Origin: Prevotellamassilia sp.
GTDB lineage: Bacteria > Bacteroidota > Bacteroidia > Bacteroidales > Bacteroidaceae
Length of the DNA: 32,449 bases
Reading direction: 5' to 3'
NCBI GenBank assembly: GCA_009775705.1
Contig: VSQE01000023.1
Span: 1 to 32,449, forward strand
Within the stretch, counting starts at the first letter, position 1. Each line of letters starts with the position of its first letter. Under the pieces are notes generated by a model. That model did no database searches, was not told where the DNA came from, and was given only the letters and a program-made list of their open reading frames with translations. This document shows, in pieces, positions 23,486 to 31,994 of the stretch. A program made the translations under genes and the position numbers.

Positions 23486-24501
23486 ATGCAGAACAACAAT
23501 TTAAATATCAATACCTTAGACAGTATTCAGGGGGGGTAAAAACAAACTCGAATGGAAGAATCAATTATATTGATATAGCCAGAGGTATAGGTATCATTGG
23601 CGTAGCCTGGATTCATACCTCACCTCCAGCTTGGCTCACTCCAGATATAGTAAACTCCATTTTCTTTTTTCTGTCTGGAATTTTCTTCAAGCCAAAACCA
23701 CTACAAAATGTGCTAAAAAAATGGATTCGCACACTCATTATACCCTTCCTTTTCTTTTATCTTCTTTCTTATCCATTTAGAGTCTTGATGCACTTTTGGG
23801 ATACCCGCACTTTGGAAACTTTCAATTGGTTGTGCCTGTTCGATATTTTCAAGATTGAAGAACGTAGAGACTACCTCTTTGTCAATGTTCCATTATGGTT
23901 TATTCTGTGCCTGCTAATGATCCAGGCAATTTACAGTCTTCTTCAACAACTGGACCAACGAATTCTGTTTATATTGGCTCTCCTCTGCATTCTTTTCAAA
24001 GATATTCTCCTGAACTTTCCCTCTCCGTTTATGATCAACAACGCACTTTACTGGATTAACTTCTACATCATGGGACATCTGTTTGGCAAAAAAATTCTCC
24101 GCCTTCTACAAGATAGCAAAAAACGACTTTATTTCACAGGAACCGTTCTCACTCTCTATGCCCTATTTATCCTTCCTTTCTTTAAAATCAACTCCTACAT
24201 TCCGGCTAATCTGCTCCATCATGCATACTTATATACAATAATTCTATCGCTGATAAGCCTATCGTCCTTCTTCAATCGTGACAGCAGTCTGAAGACTATC
24301 CGATTTTTCGGCATTAATTCTTTAATCGTCCTCGGCATACATATCCTATTTGAAATTCCACTCAAACGCATTGAATACAGCTTGCTGCACGAGCACACTC
24401 TTATCATTTCCATCATCATCACGGCCATCACACTATTTCTATGCTACCATTTTGCCATCTGGGCAAACAAACACATTCCTCATCTGGTTGGAAAATCTTA
24501 A
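23486..24501 (+). CDS. Acyltransferase-3 membrane protein, frame broken by a G7 tract
   Basis: The ATG at 23486 reads MQNNNLNINTLDSIQGG then TAA, directly after G7 at 23530-23536. The conserved protein is in the neighbouring frame; a G8 tract would join them into 338 residues. The conserved part begins NGRINYIDIARGIGIIGVAWIHTSP and SIFFFLSGIFFK, the R-x10-H and FFxxSG motifs of acyltransferase family 3, followed by about ten hydrophobic helices. Such proteins O-acetylate surface glycans or peptidoglycan-linked sugars. No in-frame start lies upstream of the tract; only a late GTG at 23710 exists, which would cut off the catalytic N-terminus. The gene is much more AT-rich than its neighbours, pointing to horizontal transfer. 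Confidence 0.75.
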
Positions 24502-24716
24502 AGATTGAGCAAGTTATGACAGATTTCGCTTATCACCAATTTTACAAGTTCTTATAATTCATCGCCTCCCATTTCTGATGCAACCGCAACCGGCATTTAC
24601 CATTGCGGATGTAGAAACCGTAACCGAGTTTTTCCCCTCTTCACCGGATCGCCTCTACCCCATTCTTCAGCTCCGGACAGAGGACGGACTTCTCCACACA
24701 ATTCACACAACAGACA

Positions 24717-24750
24717 GCGGCGGGAAGACTACCATGAGTCTTCCCGCCGC
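24717..24750. other. Perfect 14-bp hairpin between convergent genes
   Basis: GCGGCGGGAAGACT (24717-24730) and AGTCTTCCCGCCGC (24737-24750) pair perfectly around a 6-base loop. It lies between the plus-strand acyltransferase and the end of the minus-strand gene at 24783. It could stop transcription from both sides, though neither flank has a clear T tract. Confidence 0.55.
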
Positions 24751-24782
24751 ATAAGCCGGTTCACAGGAGGAAATGCGCCTCC

Positions 24783-26249
24783 TTATTTCTTCACCACCTT
24801 GTATGTTGAGGTGCCTTTCTTCACAATATAGATGCCGGCAGGCAGACCGGAGGTGGACGTGCCTACAACCACTCCCTGAAGGTTATAGACGGCAACGGCC
24901 TGGTCGGAATTACCGGTTGTCACGTTGCGGACAGCCGTCACATCGGCAAAGTCGGAATAGACGATCTTCATCATCGGCTCGTACTGACCCGAGATCACTT
25001 CTTCACTTTCGTCGTCATACTCCACCATATACTCTTCCTGCAACGCCTCCTTAACGGCACCTGTCGTCTCGTCGTATGTATAAACAGTGCGGGTTCCGGA
25101 GATCATTTCGAGTTCGTCGGCCGGAGTTTCCTGTCCGCGGTACTCCTCAAGGGTGCAGTTGCCAAACTTGTCATACTTCATGACCAGCGACTCACGGATG
25201 CACTCGTCTTCGGTCAGATCGCCGTCCTCGTTTTCGTCCATGTAGTAAGCATGCTCCTCTACAAGGCTGCCGTTCTCATCGGTAACGGTGTAAGTGTTCA
25301 CCGTTTTCTCCATACCGTCGGCCGAGGTAACCGTAAGGACGAAATCGGCCTTGCCTTCCTTGTAGACAACTTCGCAGTGTTCCGCCAGCTCCGCGTCTTC
25401 GCCCTCTCCCCAGTAGGTATCGGCCTTTTTGAAACGGTTGGCTCCCAACAACAGCCCGTCAAAATCTTCCAGAATCTGTCCGTCCGTGTTTTCCCACTCT
25501 ATATTTCTGTACACCGTCGGGGCACCCAATAGGACTTTTCCTGTCTCAGGATCAAACCCTTCGGACTGGCGATAGGCGTAGGTAACGGCTTTCCCCGTAG
25601 CCTCATCGTAGGTGATGTCAATGCGCGAATCCACATCCCAGCTATCCGTATAGCTGAAATAGGCCGAACGCTCCACCAAGATGACACGCCCTTTGGCATC
25701 GCGCGTGACGGTCTTCCGCTGCGACTGCTTGTTGCCGGGGCCCCAGTCGTTTTCCACATCGTCCCATTTGTATTCCATCTTCGAGGTCATGAAATCCGTC
25801 ACAACGGGATCATACGTTTTTTCCGTTTTCTCCTCGTAGATCCACTCCTCTCCACTTCCGCTCTCATCGCTTTCCAGAACATTGCACACCTGCATGTTGT
25901 TGGCATCGTAGGTATAGGTGTTGCGCGTGAGCCAGCCGTCTTCATCGGTGGTCACGGTCAGGAGATTGCCGGCCTTGTCATAGGTAAGCGTACTGGTAGC
26001 CATAGGCAGCCATTCGCCCTCCTCGTAGATATAGAACACTTCGGCCGTGGGCTTCCACAGCGACACAGGCTGTGCGGCAGCGGCCTTGCGTTTCCCCACC
26101 AAGTCAGCGCGGAACAGTGCCTCCGACAATTTTTTCGTCACCGCAGTCTTGGGCGCTTTCGTCCGCATGCGGATAGATTTTTTCGAGACTTGCGCTGTTG
26201 CGCCGGCGGCACATAGGAGCAAAGATACTAAAAAGGTAGATTTTCTCAT
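24783..26249 (-). CDS. Secreted acidic repeat protein with T9SS-like sorting domain
   Basis: A 488-residue protein with a signal peptide (MRKSTFLVSLLLCAAGATAQ). The mature part contains short repeats of the form YDKAGNLLTVTTDEDGW, YTYDANNMQ, TYDEATGKAVTYAY and MKYDKFGNCTLEEY, resembling YD/RHS-like beta-hairpin repeats but spaced irregularly. Acidic clusters (MDENEDGDLTEDE, YDDESEEV) suggest calcium binding. The C-terminus AVYNLQGVVVGTSTSGLPAG then IYIVKKGTSTYKVVKK matches the type A T9SS C-terminal sorting pattern common in Bacteroidales. I cannot assign an activity. It is divergent from the C10 protease gene. Confidence 0.7.
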   Translation of the reverse strand: MRKSTFLVSLLLCAAGATAQVSKKSIRMRTKAPKTAVTKKLSEALFRADLVGKRKAAAAQPVSLWKPTAEVFYIYEEGEWLPMATSTLTYDKAGNLLTVTTDEDGWLTRNTYTYDANNMQVCNVLESDESGSGEEWIYEEKTEKTYDPVVTDFMTSKMEYKWDDVENDWGPGNKQSQRKTVTRDAKGRVILVERSAYFSYTDSWDVDSRIDITYDEATGKAVTYAYRQSEGFDPETGKVLLGAPTVYRNIEWENTDGQILEDFDGLLLGANRFKKADTYWGEGEDAELAEHCEVVYKEGKADFVLTVTSADGMEKTVNTYTVTDENGSLVEEHAYYMDENEDGDLTEDECIRESLVMKYDKFGNCTLEEYRGQETPADELEMISGTRTVYTYDETTGAVKEALQEEYMVEYDDESEEVISGQYEPMMKIVYSDFADVTAVRNVTTGNSDQAVAVYNLQGVVVGTSTSGLPAGIYIVKKGTSTYKVVKK

Positions 26250-26325
26250 AAACTGTTTATTATTGGATTTATACTTGTTCAGTATTAATTAAACTTAAAT
26301 GCAAAGGAAGTAAAAAAATACCATA

Positions 26326-26356
26326 TTAGGATGAAAAAACCGGTTTTTCATCCTAA
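26326..26356. repeat. 13-bp inverted repeat between divergent genes
   Basis: TTAGGATGAAAAA (26326-26338) and TTTTTCATCCTAA (26344-26356) are perfect complements around ACCGG. It lies between the divergent starts at 26249 and 26450, just upstream of the protease promoter, and could be an operator or a bidirectional terminator. Confidence 0.75.
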
Positions 26357-26391
26357 TTCACATTTTCCGAAGCAGAATCCTATTATTTTGT

Positions 26392-26399
26392 TATCTTTG
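26392..26399 (+). promoter_or_regulatory. Promoter -7 element of C10 protease
   Basis: TATCTTTG lies about 50 bases before the ATG at 26450, with a T-rich stretch (26363-26366) near -33. Confidence 0.6.
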
Positions 26400-26449
26400 C
26401 AGTTTTTTTCAGATAAACCGTTTTGAACCCTACAAATACAACCCGTATT

Positions 26450-28879
26450 ATGAGAACCTTATTCTTTCGTTCTTTCCTTGCCTGCCTTTTGCTGGCAGCT
26501 CCCGCAGGGCTGTTTTCCCGCAGTCTGACGCCCGATGAGGCGCAGCAGACGGCAGAAGCCTTCTACGAATCCTGTTTCCGCTCGTCAAGAGCCGGCCACG
26601 ACACTCCGGAGTTCCGCCTTGTGCGTCCCCGTTCCTCCCGAGGTCTGGCGGCCGAGGCGGTGTACGCCTTCAACGTGGGGCGGGAAGAAGGCTTCGTGCT
26701 CGTATCGGCCGACGACCGTATGCGCCCCGTGGCCGGCTACGCGCTCAGCGGCAGTTTCTCTTACGAGAACATGCCCGTACAGTTGCGTTCGCTGCTGGAC
26801 AACTATGCCCGCCAGTATGAGGCCCTGACGGCCTCGGGCCTGGAGATCGCCGTCAAGGATTCACGCTACACCACGGCAAAAGAACAGCCCTCCGCCAAAT
26901 CCGTCGCCCCGTTGCTGGGGGCTATCTGCTGGAGCCAGGACGAACCGTTCAACCGTCTCTGCCCCATGGACAAATATTATGAGAAGATGCGCACACCGGC
27001 CGGCTGCGTTGCCATTGCCGCGGCCCAGATCATGAAATACCACGGCTATCCGCAACAGGGTATAGGCAGCCGTAGCTATACCACCGAGACGGAGCGTCTG
27101 CCCGTAAGCGCCGATTTCGCCTCGGCCACCTACGACTGGAACAATATGCTGGCCGACTACAACGGCAACTATTCCGAAGCACAGGCACAGGCCGTGGCCC
27201 AACTCGCCTTCCACGTGGGGGTTGCCTGCCGCATGGACTACAATTACGAAGGCAGCGGAGCCACGGCCAAAGAGACGGCCAAGGCCTTTACCCGCTATTT
27301 CGGCTATGACGAAAACATCGAATACATAGACCGCACCCACTACGACGAGCCGTCGTGGGAAGCCCTCATGCGCGCCGAACTGGATGCCGGACGCCCCATC
27401 CTGCAATTCGGAGAGGGCGAGGGCGGCGGCCACGCCTTTGTCTGCGACGGATACGACAGCCGCGGCTTCTTCCACTACAACTGGGGATGGGGCGGAATGA
27501 GCGACGGTTACTTCCGTTCGTCCGTTCTCGAACCGGAATATCTGGGCATCGGAAGCGGACTGGGGGCCTACAACCACCTGCAAGCCATGCTGACCAACAT
27601 ACAGCCGCCCAACCCCTCGGCCACACACGTAGCCGGCCTTCAACTGGCAAAACCGCTCACACCGGCAGCTCCCCGCACCGCGCGCGACGCGGAGACATCG
27701 ATAAACGCCTCATTCTACAACTACGGTTTGCGCAACTTCACCGGCGAGGCGGCCCTGCTGCTCTGCGATACGGACGACAAGCCCGTCTCGGTGCTCTCCG
27801 TCAAACCGCTCACCAACATCCGCGAACTGGAGGGAGGGACAAAAGGCACGGACTTCCGCTTCTCCGTTCCGGCCGGGATTCCGGAAGGCACTTACCGCCT
27901 TTATCTGGCCCACAAGGAAAACGGCGCGACAGAATATACGAAGATGCGCACACCGGTGAATACGGCGGACTACCTGCTGGCAACGGTCGGCGCCGAATCG
28001 GTAAGCTACGCACAGCCGGCCCACGCCGCCCACCTGTCGCTGACTGTCAAACCGGAGGTGATCGGCTCGCTCTACAGCACCCGCCGGGCCTCCTTCCGCA
28101 TCACGGTCCGCAACGACGGAGAGGAATTCTATTCCTATCTGGGTGTGCTCATGCAGAAGCAAACCTCGGGAACGGAGAAGGTGCGGCAATACGTGGGTGT
28201 CATCCTCACACGCATCCCGAAAGGCGAGACACGCACGTTCGTCTACTCTACGGACAGCATTGAGGTTTCCTACGGGAAATATGACATCGTGGCGGTATGC
28301 GACCATGCCAACAACGGCAGCACGTATTTCGACGCCATCGGACCGGACGAGTTGATGGTGACGGAAGCTACTGTGAAACCGCGCCCGATGCTCTCGCCCA
28401 ACTTCATACTGTCGGCACCGCTACGCATCGAGACTCCCGACGGCTCGGGCACGGTCGTGGCCAACCAGATGTTCTCGGTACGGGCCAGCCTTCTGAACAA
28501 GGGAGGATATGGCGACGGATCGTTTGCCCTCGTGTTCTTCAACCGTGACGAGGAAATGATAGGGAACTCCAACATCGTTCCGTTCACCCTGGACCGGCAG
28601 GAAGGCGGTGACCTTGTCATCACCCACAAACTGAATGTACCGCCCGGACAATACGGCGTGATCCTGACCTCGGTGAAAGGACTGGAGGCCAAGGCTATCG
28701 GACCGGACATGAACAACGGACTGGTGTTCAACGTCAGCGGCCCCACGTCCGTCACCGGCATCGAGGCAGACGACACGGACACCCAGGAGCAGTGGTACGA
28801 TCTTTCGGGACGCCCCGTACAGCCGCAGTCCTCCGGTATCTATGTTTCCCGCTCCGGACGGAAGATCATCGTGAAATAA
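26450..28879 (+). CDS. C10-family (streptopain-like) cysteine protease with T9SS-like C-terminus
   Basis: An 809-residue secreted protease. Residues 1-23 are the signal peptide. Residues about 24-140 are a Spi-like propeptide (LTPDEAQQTAEAFYES...AVYAFNVGREEGFVLVSADDRMRPVAGYALSG). The peptidase C10 domain follows: the TPAGCVAIAAAQIMKYHGYPQ signature carries catalytic Cys186, and GEGEGGGHAFVCDGYD carries His328, with FHYNWGWGGMSDGYF close after. Residues about 400-740 are Ig-like domains. The C-terminus, YDLSGRPVQPQSSGIYVSRSGRKIIVK in type, fits a T9SS type A sorting domain. The start at 26450 is preferred over the TTG at 26423 because the signal peptide begins there. The family includes SpeB and Bacteroides Bfp proteases that cut host proteins. 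Confidence 0.92.
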   Translation: MRTLFFRSFLACLLLAAPAGLFSRSLTPDEAQQTAEAFYESCFRSSRAGHDTPEFRLVRPRSSRGLAAEAVYAFNVGREEGFVLVSADDRMRPVAGYALSGSFSYENMPVQLRSLLDNYARQYEALTASGLEIAVKDSRYTTAKEQPSAKSVAPLLGAICWSQDEPFNRLCPMDKYYEKMRTPAGCVAIAAAQIMKYHGYPQQGIGSRSYTTETERLPVSADFASATYDWNNMLADYNGNYSEAQAQAVAQLAFHVGVACRMDYNYEGSGATAKETAKAFTRYFGYDENIEYIDRTHYDEPSWEALMRAELDAGRPILQFGEGEGGGHAFVCDGYDSRGFFHYNWGWGGMSDGYFRSSVLEPEYLGIGSGLGAYNHLQAMLTNIQPPNPSATHVAGLQLAKPLTPAAPRTARDAETSINASFYNYGLRNFTGEAALLLCDTDDKPVSVLSVKPLTNIRELEGGTKGTDFRFSVPAGIPEGTYRLYLAHKENGATEYTKMRTPVNTADYLLATVGAESVSYAQPAHAAHLSLTVKPEVIGSLYSTRRASFRITVRNDGEEFYSYLGVLMQKQTSGTEKVRQYVGVILTRIPKGETRTFVYSTDSIEVSYGKYDIVAVCDHANNGSTYFDAIGPDELMVTEATVKPRPMLSPNFILSAPLRIETPDGSGTVVANQMFSVRASLLNKGGYGDGSFALVFFNRDEEMIGNSNIVPFTLDRQEGGDLVITHKLNVPPGQYGVILTSVKGLEAKAIGPDMNNGLVFNVSGPTSVTGIEADDTDTQEQWYDLSGRPVQPQSSGIYVSRSGRKIIVK

Positions 28880-28897
28880 AAACTCACTCCTGATCCT

Positions 28898-28923
28898 GTT
28901 AAATTTTTCGCGTAAAATTTAAC
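28898..28923. other. AT-rich hairpin after C10 protease
   Basis: GTTAAATTTT (28898-28907) pairs with AAAATTTAAC (28914-28923) around TCGCGT. It is the first hairpin after the protease stop and may be a weak terminator. Confidence 0.45.
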
Positions 28924-29061
28924 ACCTGTCCCCAAAGTTTAACATTGAGAATGCAGGGAATTTGAACAGGAACGGACCTTTTTTTCACAACATAGTATCT
29001 TTTTTGAAAAACATCCGACCTTTTTTAAAAAAGATCGGATGTTTTTTTCACGTTAAGCAAC

Positions 29062-29107
29062 GAAAAAAGCCGCCTGATGGGCGGCTTTTCAAGGTTCTTC
29101 TACTTTG
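29062..29107 (-). ncRNA. Putative very short RNA, right cassette
   Basis: Minus-strand transcript predicted to start near 29107 and to end at the GCCGCC/GGCGGC hairpin (29089 down to 29065) with its T tract. It is the equivalent of 254-299. Start inferred from the -7 element; function unknown. Confidence 0.4.
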
Positions 29108-29113
29108 CTGGTG

Positions 29114-29145
29114 CAAATATAACACATCTACGGGCGAAATGCAAA
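29114..29145 (-). promoter_or_regulatory. Promoter of right cassette
   Basis: On the minus strand TTTG (29145-29142), a 20-base spacer and TATATTTG (29121-29114) repeat the consensus and spacer length of the left cassette. Confidence 0.7.
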
Positions 29146-29337
29146 TACCGTTTAACTTTCGTTTACACTCGGCTCGAAACATCCGTTTTGCTTATCGGCG
29201 CCAAACGTGAAACGACGGAATGCCTTTTCCCGTCTCGTAAGATACTTGCACTGTCTTTTCATAAGACAGGCGGCGCCTCAGCAATTTGAAACAAGTTTCA
29301 TTGCGTTCGGCTTGCACTGTCTTTGCGGAAAAATATG

Positions 29338-29345
29338 TAAATTTG
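29338..29345 (+). promoter_or_regulatory. Promoter -7 element of carboxypeptidase gene
   Basis: TAAATTTG lies about 40 bases before the ATG at 29385. This argues against the longer frame that starts at 29286. Confidence 0.5.
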
Positions 29346-29384
29346 CATCAGAACTCCAGGCCCTTCCGGCCTCTCACACTATAT

Positions 29385-30719
29385 ATGTTTTACGGAATGA
29401 ACGCTTTTCCCGTTTTTCTGCGCCGGCTGCCCGCCGTCCGCACACTGCTGACAGTACTGTTTTCCGGCATCCTCCTGCCGGAAGCGGTCTATGCCGCACT
29501 ACCGTCCGACACAGCGGTTTCCTACGAACAGGTCATCGCCCGACGGCTTGACTCGCTGCTGCGCGACGACATCTTCGAACGCACACAGGTGGGGCTCTAC
29601 GTATATGATCTGACCGCGGACCGTCCGCTCTTCGCACGCGGCGCACGACAACTGATGCGGCCCGCATCGTGCCAGAAAATAGTCACCGCCGTGGCTGCTC
29701 TCGCCCGGTTGGGCACGGACTACAACTATTCCACCTCACTCTATATGGACGGCAGCGAACAGGATTCCATCCTGACGGGACACCTCACCGTGCGCGCCGG
29801 CTTCGACCCGCTCTTCGGACGCGATGACATGCTTGCCTTCGTCCATACCGTGGCCGACCGAGGCATCCGCCGCATCAACGGCGACATCCGGCTCGATGTC
29901 TCCATCAAGGACACCACCCGGATGGGCTGGGGATGGTGCTGGGACAACGATACCCGACCGCTCACGCCTCTCCTCTACGGCGGCCGCGACCGCTTTGTCA
30001 AGGCTTTCTCACAGGCTCTGGAAGAAGCCGGCATCACGCTGGACGGAAACTTCGTGACAGCTCTGCTGCCCGACACGGCCCGCCTGCTCATCACACGCCG
30101 CCATACCATCGACCAGATTCTGTTGCCCATGATGAAAAAGAGCGACAACCTGTTCGCCGAATCCCTCTTCTACCAGATCGGGGCACAGAGCGGACGCGCA
30201 TACGCCGACCGCAAACGGGCGGCACACAGCATCAACAGCCTGATCGAACACATCGGGCTGCCGTCCTCCCACTATCAGATAGCGGACGGCAGCGGACTGT
30301 CGCTCTACAACTACCTCACGCCCGAACTGCTGGTCGCCCTGCTCCGCTATGCCTACCGCCACGAGGAAATCTATCTGCACCTGCATCCCTCACTCCCCAT
30401 CGCGGGCGAGGACGGCAGCCTGCACAGACGAATGCGGGGCACCAGCGCGGCAGGCAACGTAGCCGCCAAGACGGGAACGGTGGAAGGCGTCAGCACCCTG
30501 GCCGGCTATGCCACCGCCCCCGACGGGCATCTGCTCTGCTTTGCCATCATGAACCAGGGCCTCCGGCACACATCCACCGGCCGCAATTTCCAAAACCGCG
30601 TCTGCGTGGCCCTGACCACACCCGAGAACCACGGTGCCGAAGCCACCGCAGAAGAGGAGCCGGACCTGGAGGAGAACACGGAAGAACCGGAGCTGGAGGA
30701 AAAGACCGACACGCCGTAA
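29385..30719 (+). CDS. dacB: PBP4-type D-alanyl-D-alanine carboxypeptidase (peptidase S13)
   Basis: A 444-residue exported enzyme (440 from the ATG at 29397). A hydrophobic signal (LLTVLFSGILLPEAVYA) precedes the catalytic region. The three penicillin-binding motifs are present: SCQK in RPASCQKIVTAVAAL (SxxK), SDN in MMKKSDNLFAESLFY (SxN), and KTG in AAKTGTVEGVSTLAGYA. The S13 inserted domain lies between SxxK and SxN (LTVRAGFDPLFG, INGDIRLDVSIKD). These enzymes trim or cross-cut peptidoglycan peptides. A highly acidic tail (about 30 residues of EEEPDLEENTEEPELEEK type) is unusual. The gene is followed by 32 bases to the next start. Confidence 0.9.
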   Translation: MFYGMNAFPVFLRRLPAVRTLLTVLFSGILLPEAVYAALPSDTAVSYEQVIARRLDSLLRDDIFERTQVGLYVYDLTADRPLFARGARQLMRPASCQKIVTAVAALARLGTDYNYSTSLYMDGSEQDSILTGHLTVRAGFDPLFGRDDMLAFVHTVADRGIRRINGDIRLDVSIKDTTRMGWGWCWDNDTRPLTPLLYGGRDRFVKAFSQALEEAGITLDGNFVTALLPDTARLLITRRHTIDQILLPMMKKSDNLFAESLFYQIGAQSGRAYADRKRAAHSINSLIEHIGLPSSHYQIADGSGLSLYNYLTPELLVALLRYAYRHEEIYLHLHPSLPIAGEDGSLHRRMRGTSAAGNVAAKTGTVEGVSTLAGYATAPDGHLLCFAIMNQGLRHTSTGRNFQNRVCVALTTPENHGAEATAEEEPDLEENTEEPELEEKTDTP

Positions 30720-30751
30720 ACCCTGCTCACGCCATCCACTTCAGTATAGTT

Positions 30752-31366
30752 ATGTATATGAAAGCCTTCCGCTTCCTACGCCGCAGCCTCGTCTGGGTGT
30801 ACCGTTTCCGCCACCGCTGCGGCTACGGCATCCATTCACCGTTTGCCTTCCACATCGTGCGGGACGTAATTTATGAAGAGGACGCTTTCTATGCCTACGC
30901 CCCGCTGGCGGCGGAACCGGCGGCAGACAGCGGTCTGAGACTGAAAGACCTCCGGCTGCTGCTACGGCTGGCCAACGACCACCGTCCCCGCACCGGAATC
31001 CTTCTGGGCGAAGATACGCGCGGCGCTCTGCGCTACCTTCAGGCCGGCCGGAACAGCTGCCGCTTTCTCGGCACGGAGGCCCGCGCCCTTCCCGAAAAAT
31101 CTGCGGAACTGCCGGAGCGCTTGGACCTGTGCTATGCCGACAGGCCCGAAGAATGGGAACTGGCAGCCGGACAGCTATTGCCCCGCTGCCACGGCGGCAC
31201 CCTCGTCATCATGCGCGGCATCCACCGCGGAAAATCCGCCCGCAGGACATGGCAAAACCTGCAAGCCCTGACACAGGTGCGCGTCACGTTCGATCTCTAC
31301 GACTTCGGACTGGCCTATTTCGAAGAACGTCTCAACAAACAGGACTATGTCATCAACTACTTCTGA
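30752..31366 (+). CDS. Methyltransferase-like protein, apparently degenerate
   Basis: A 204-residue protein beginning MYMKAFRFLRRSLVWVYRFRHRCGYGIHSPFAFHIVRDVIYEEDAFYAY. The GYGIHSPFAFHIVRDVI motif is the start of a Bacteroidetes protein family usually annotated as SAM-dependent methyltransferase. The expected glycine-rich SAM loop is not obvious: TGILLGEDTRGALRYLQAG stands in its place. The C-terminus, HGGTLVIMRGIHRGKSARRTWQNLQALTQVRVTFDLYDFGLAYFEERLNKQDYVINYF, is typical of that family. It overlaps the next gene by 20 bases, so the two are translationally coupled. Confidence 0.75.
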   Translation: MYMKAFRFLRRSLVWVYRFRHRCGYGIHSPFAFHIVRDVIYEEDAFYAYAPLAAEPAADSGLRLKDLRLLLRLANDHRPRTGILLGEDTRGALRYLQAGRNSCRFLGTEARALPEKSAELPERLDLCYADRPEEWELAAGQLLPRCHGGTLVIMRGIHRGKSARRTWQNLQALTQVRVTFDLYDFGLAYFEERLNKQDYVINYF

Positions 31367-31904
31367 TTCCCGCTCCACCCGCCTCTACACCCGGCGGGGC
31401 GACAACGGAATCACCGGACTGGCCGACGGCACCCGCGTTTCCAAATGCGATGCCCGCATCGAAGCCTGCGGCACACTGGACGAACTGTGCAGCCACATCG
31501 GCCTGCTGGCCTCCCTGCTGCCAGACAGCCAATGCAAGGAACTTCAGGAGGTACAACGCCGCCTCTTCGCTCTCTCGGCACTGACAGCCGGAACGTCCGC
31601 TCCGCGCTACCTGCCCGGCGCAACCGAAACCGCACAGCTCGAAACCCTTATCAACACCATGACGGAAGAAGAAGGCAACGGTTTCGGCGGATTCATCCTG
31701 CCCGGCGGCTGCGAAGAAGCGGCCCGCGCACACGTATGCCGCACGATATGCCGAAGGGCGGAGCGTCGCATGGTAGCGACAGGCACCTTCGACGATGATC
31801 CGGGAGCCGCCGCACTGGCCTACATCAACCGTCTGTCGGACTATCTGTATGCGCTGGCCCTGAATTTAAACAAGTTTCACAAAGAAAAAGAAATAATTTT
31901 ATAG
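31347..31904 (+). CDS. ATP:cob(I)alamin adenosyltransferase, PduO type
   Basis: A 185-residue cytoplasmic enzyme that transfers the adenosyl group of ATP to cob(I)alamin to make adenosylcobalamin. The N-terminal ATP-binding signature YTRRGDNGITGLADGTRVSK is clear, followed by EACGTLDELCSHIG, and the C-terminal helix motif CRTICRRAERRMV followed by YINRLSDYLYALALNLN. Length and motif order match the PduO family. It starts inside the end of the previous gene. Confidence 0.93.
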   Translation: MSSTTSDSRSTRLYTRRGDNGITGLADGTRVSKCDARIEACGTLDELCSHIGLLASLLPDSQCKELQEVQRRLFALSALTAGTSAPRYLPGATETAQLETLINTMTEEEGNGFGGFILPGGCEEAARAHVCRTICRRAERRMVATGTFDDDPGAAALAYINRLSDYLYALALNLNKFHKEKEIIL

Positions 31905-31933
31905 CTCTCCACGTATCTTTAATGGAAAAGTAT

Positions 31934-31941
31934 TATTTTTG
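31934..31941 (+). promoter_or_regulatory. Promoter -7 element of DUF2795 gene
   Basis: TATTTTTG matches TAnnTTTG and lies about 54 bases before the ATG at 31995. Confidence 0.55.
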
Positions 31942-31994
31942 CCCCCTATAAAACAGACAACATTAATAACCAACCTTATAAAACAAAGACAATT

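Larger units (their letters stand above)
28974..29170. repeat. Dispersed promoter-terminator cassette, right copy
   Basis: Matches the reverse complement of about 183-397. Conserved blocks are the same: GGTCC/A-rich repeats, CACGTTAAG, the GCCGCC/GGCGGC hairpin, CTACTTTGCTGGTGCAAATATA and GGGCGAAATGCAAA. The hairpin arms have changed in a compensatory way (GCCGC/GCGGC versus GCCGCC/GGCGGC), which supports selection on RNA structure. This fills most of the 500-base gap between the protease and carboxypeptidase genes; nothing else is clear there. Confidence 0.75.

Noticed and set aside
24578..24754. 58-residue plus-strand frame starting MQPQPAFTIADVETVTEFF
   Set aside because: It ends inside the perfect 14-bp hairpin and has no recognisable domain or promoter. 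It could be a gene remnant, but I cannot support it.
183..29170. Inverted cassettes as ends of one large mobile element
   Set aside because: The interval contains core genes (bamA, uppS, tRNA-Pro) and no recombinase, so a composite element is unlikely. The cassettes are better read as independent dispersed repeats.
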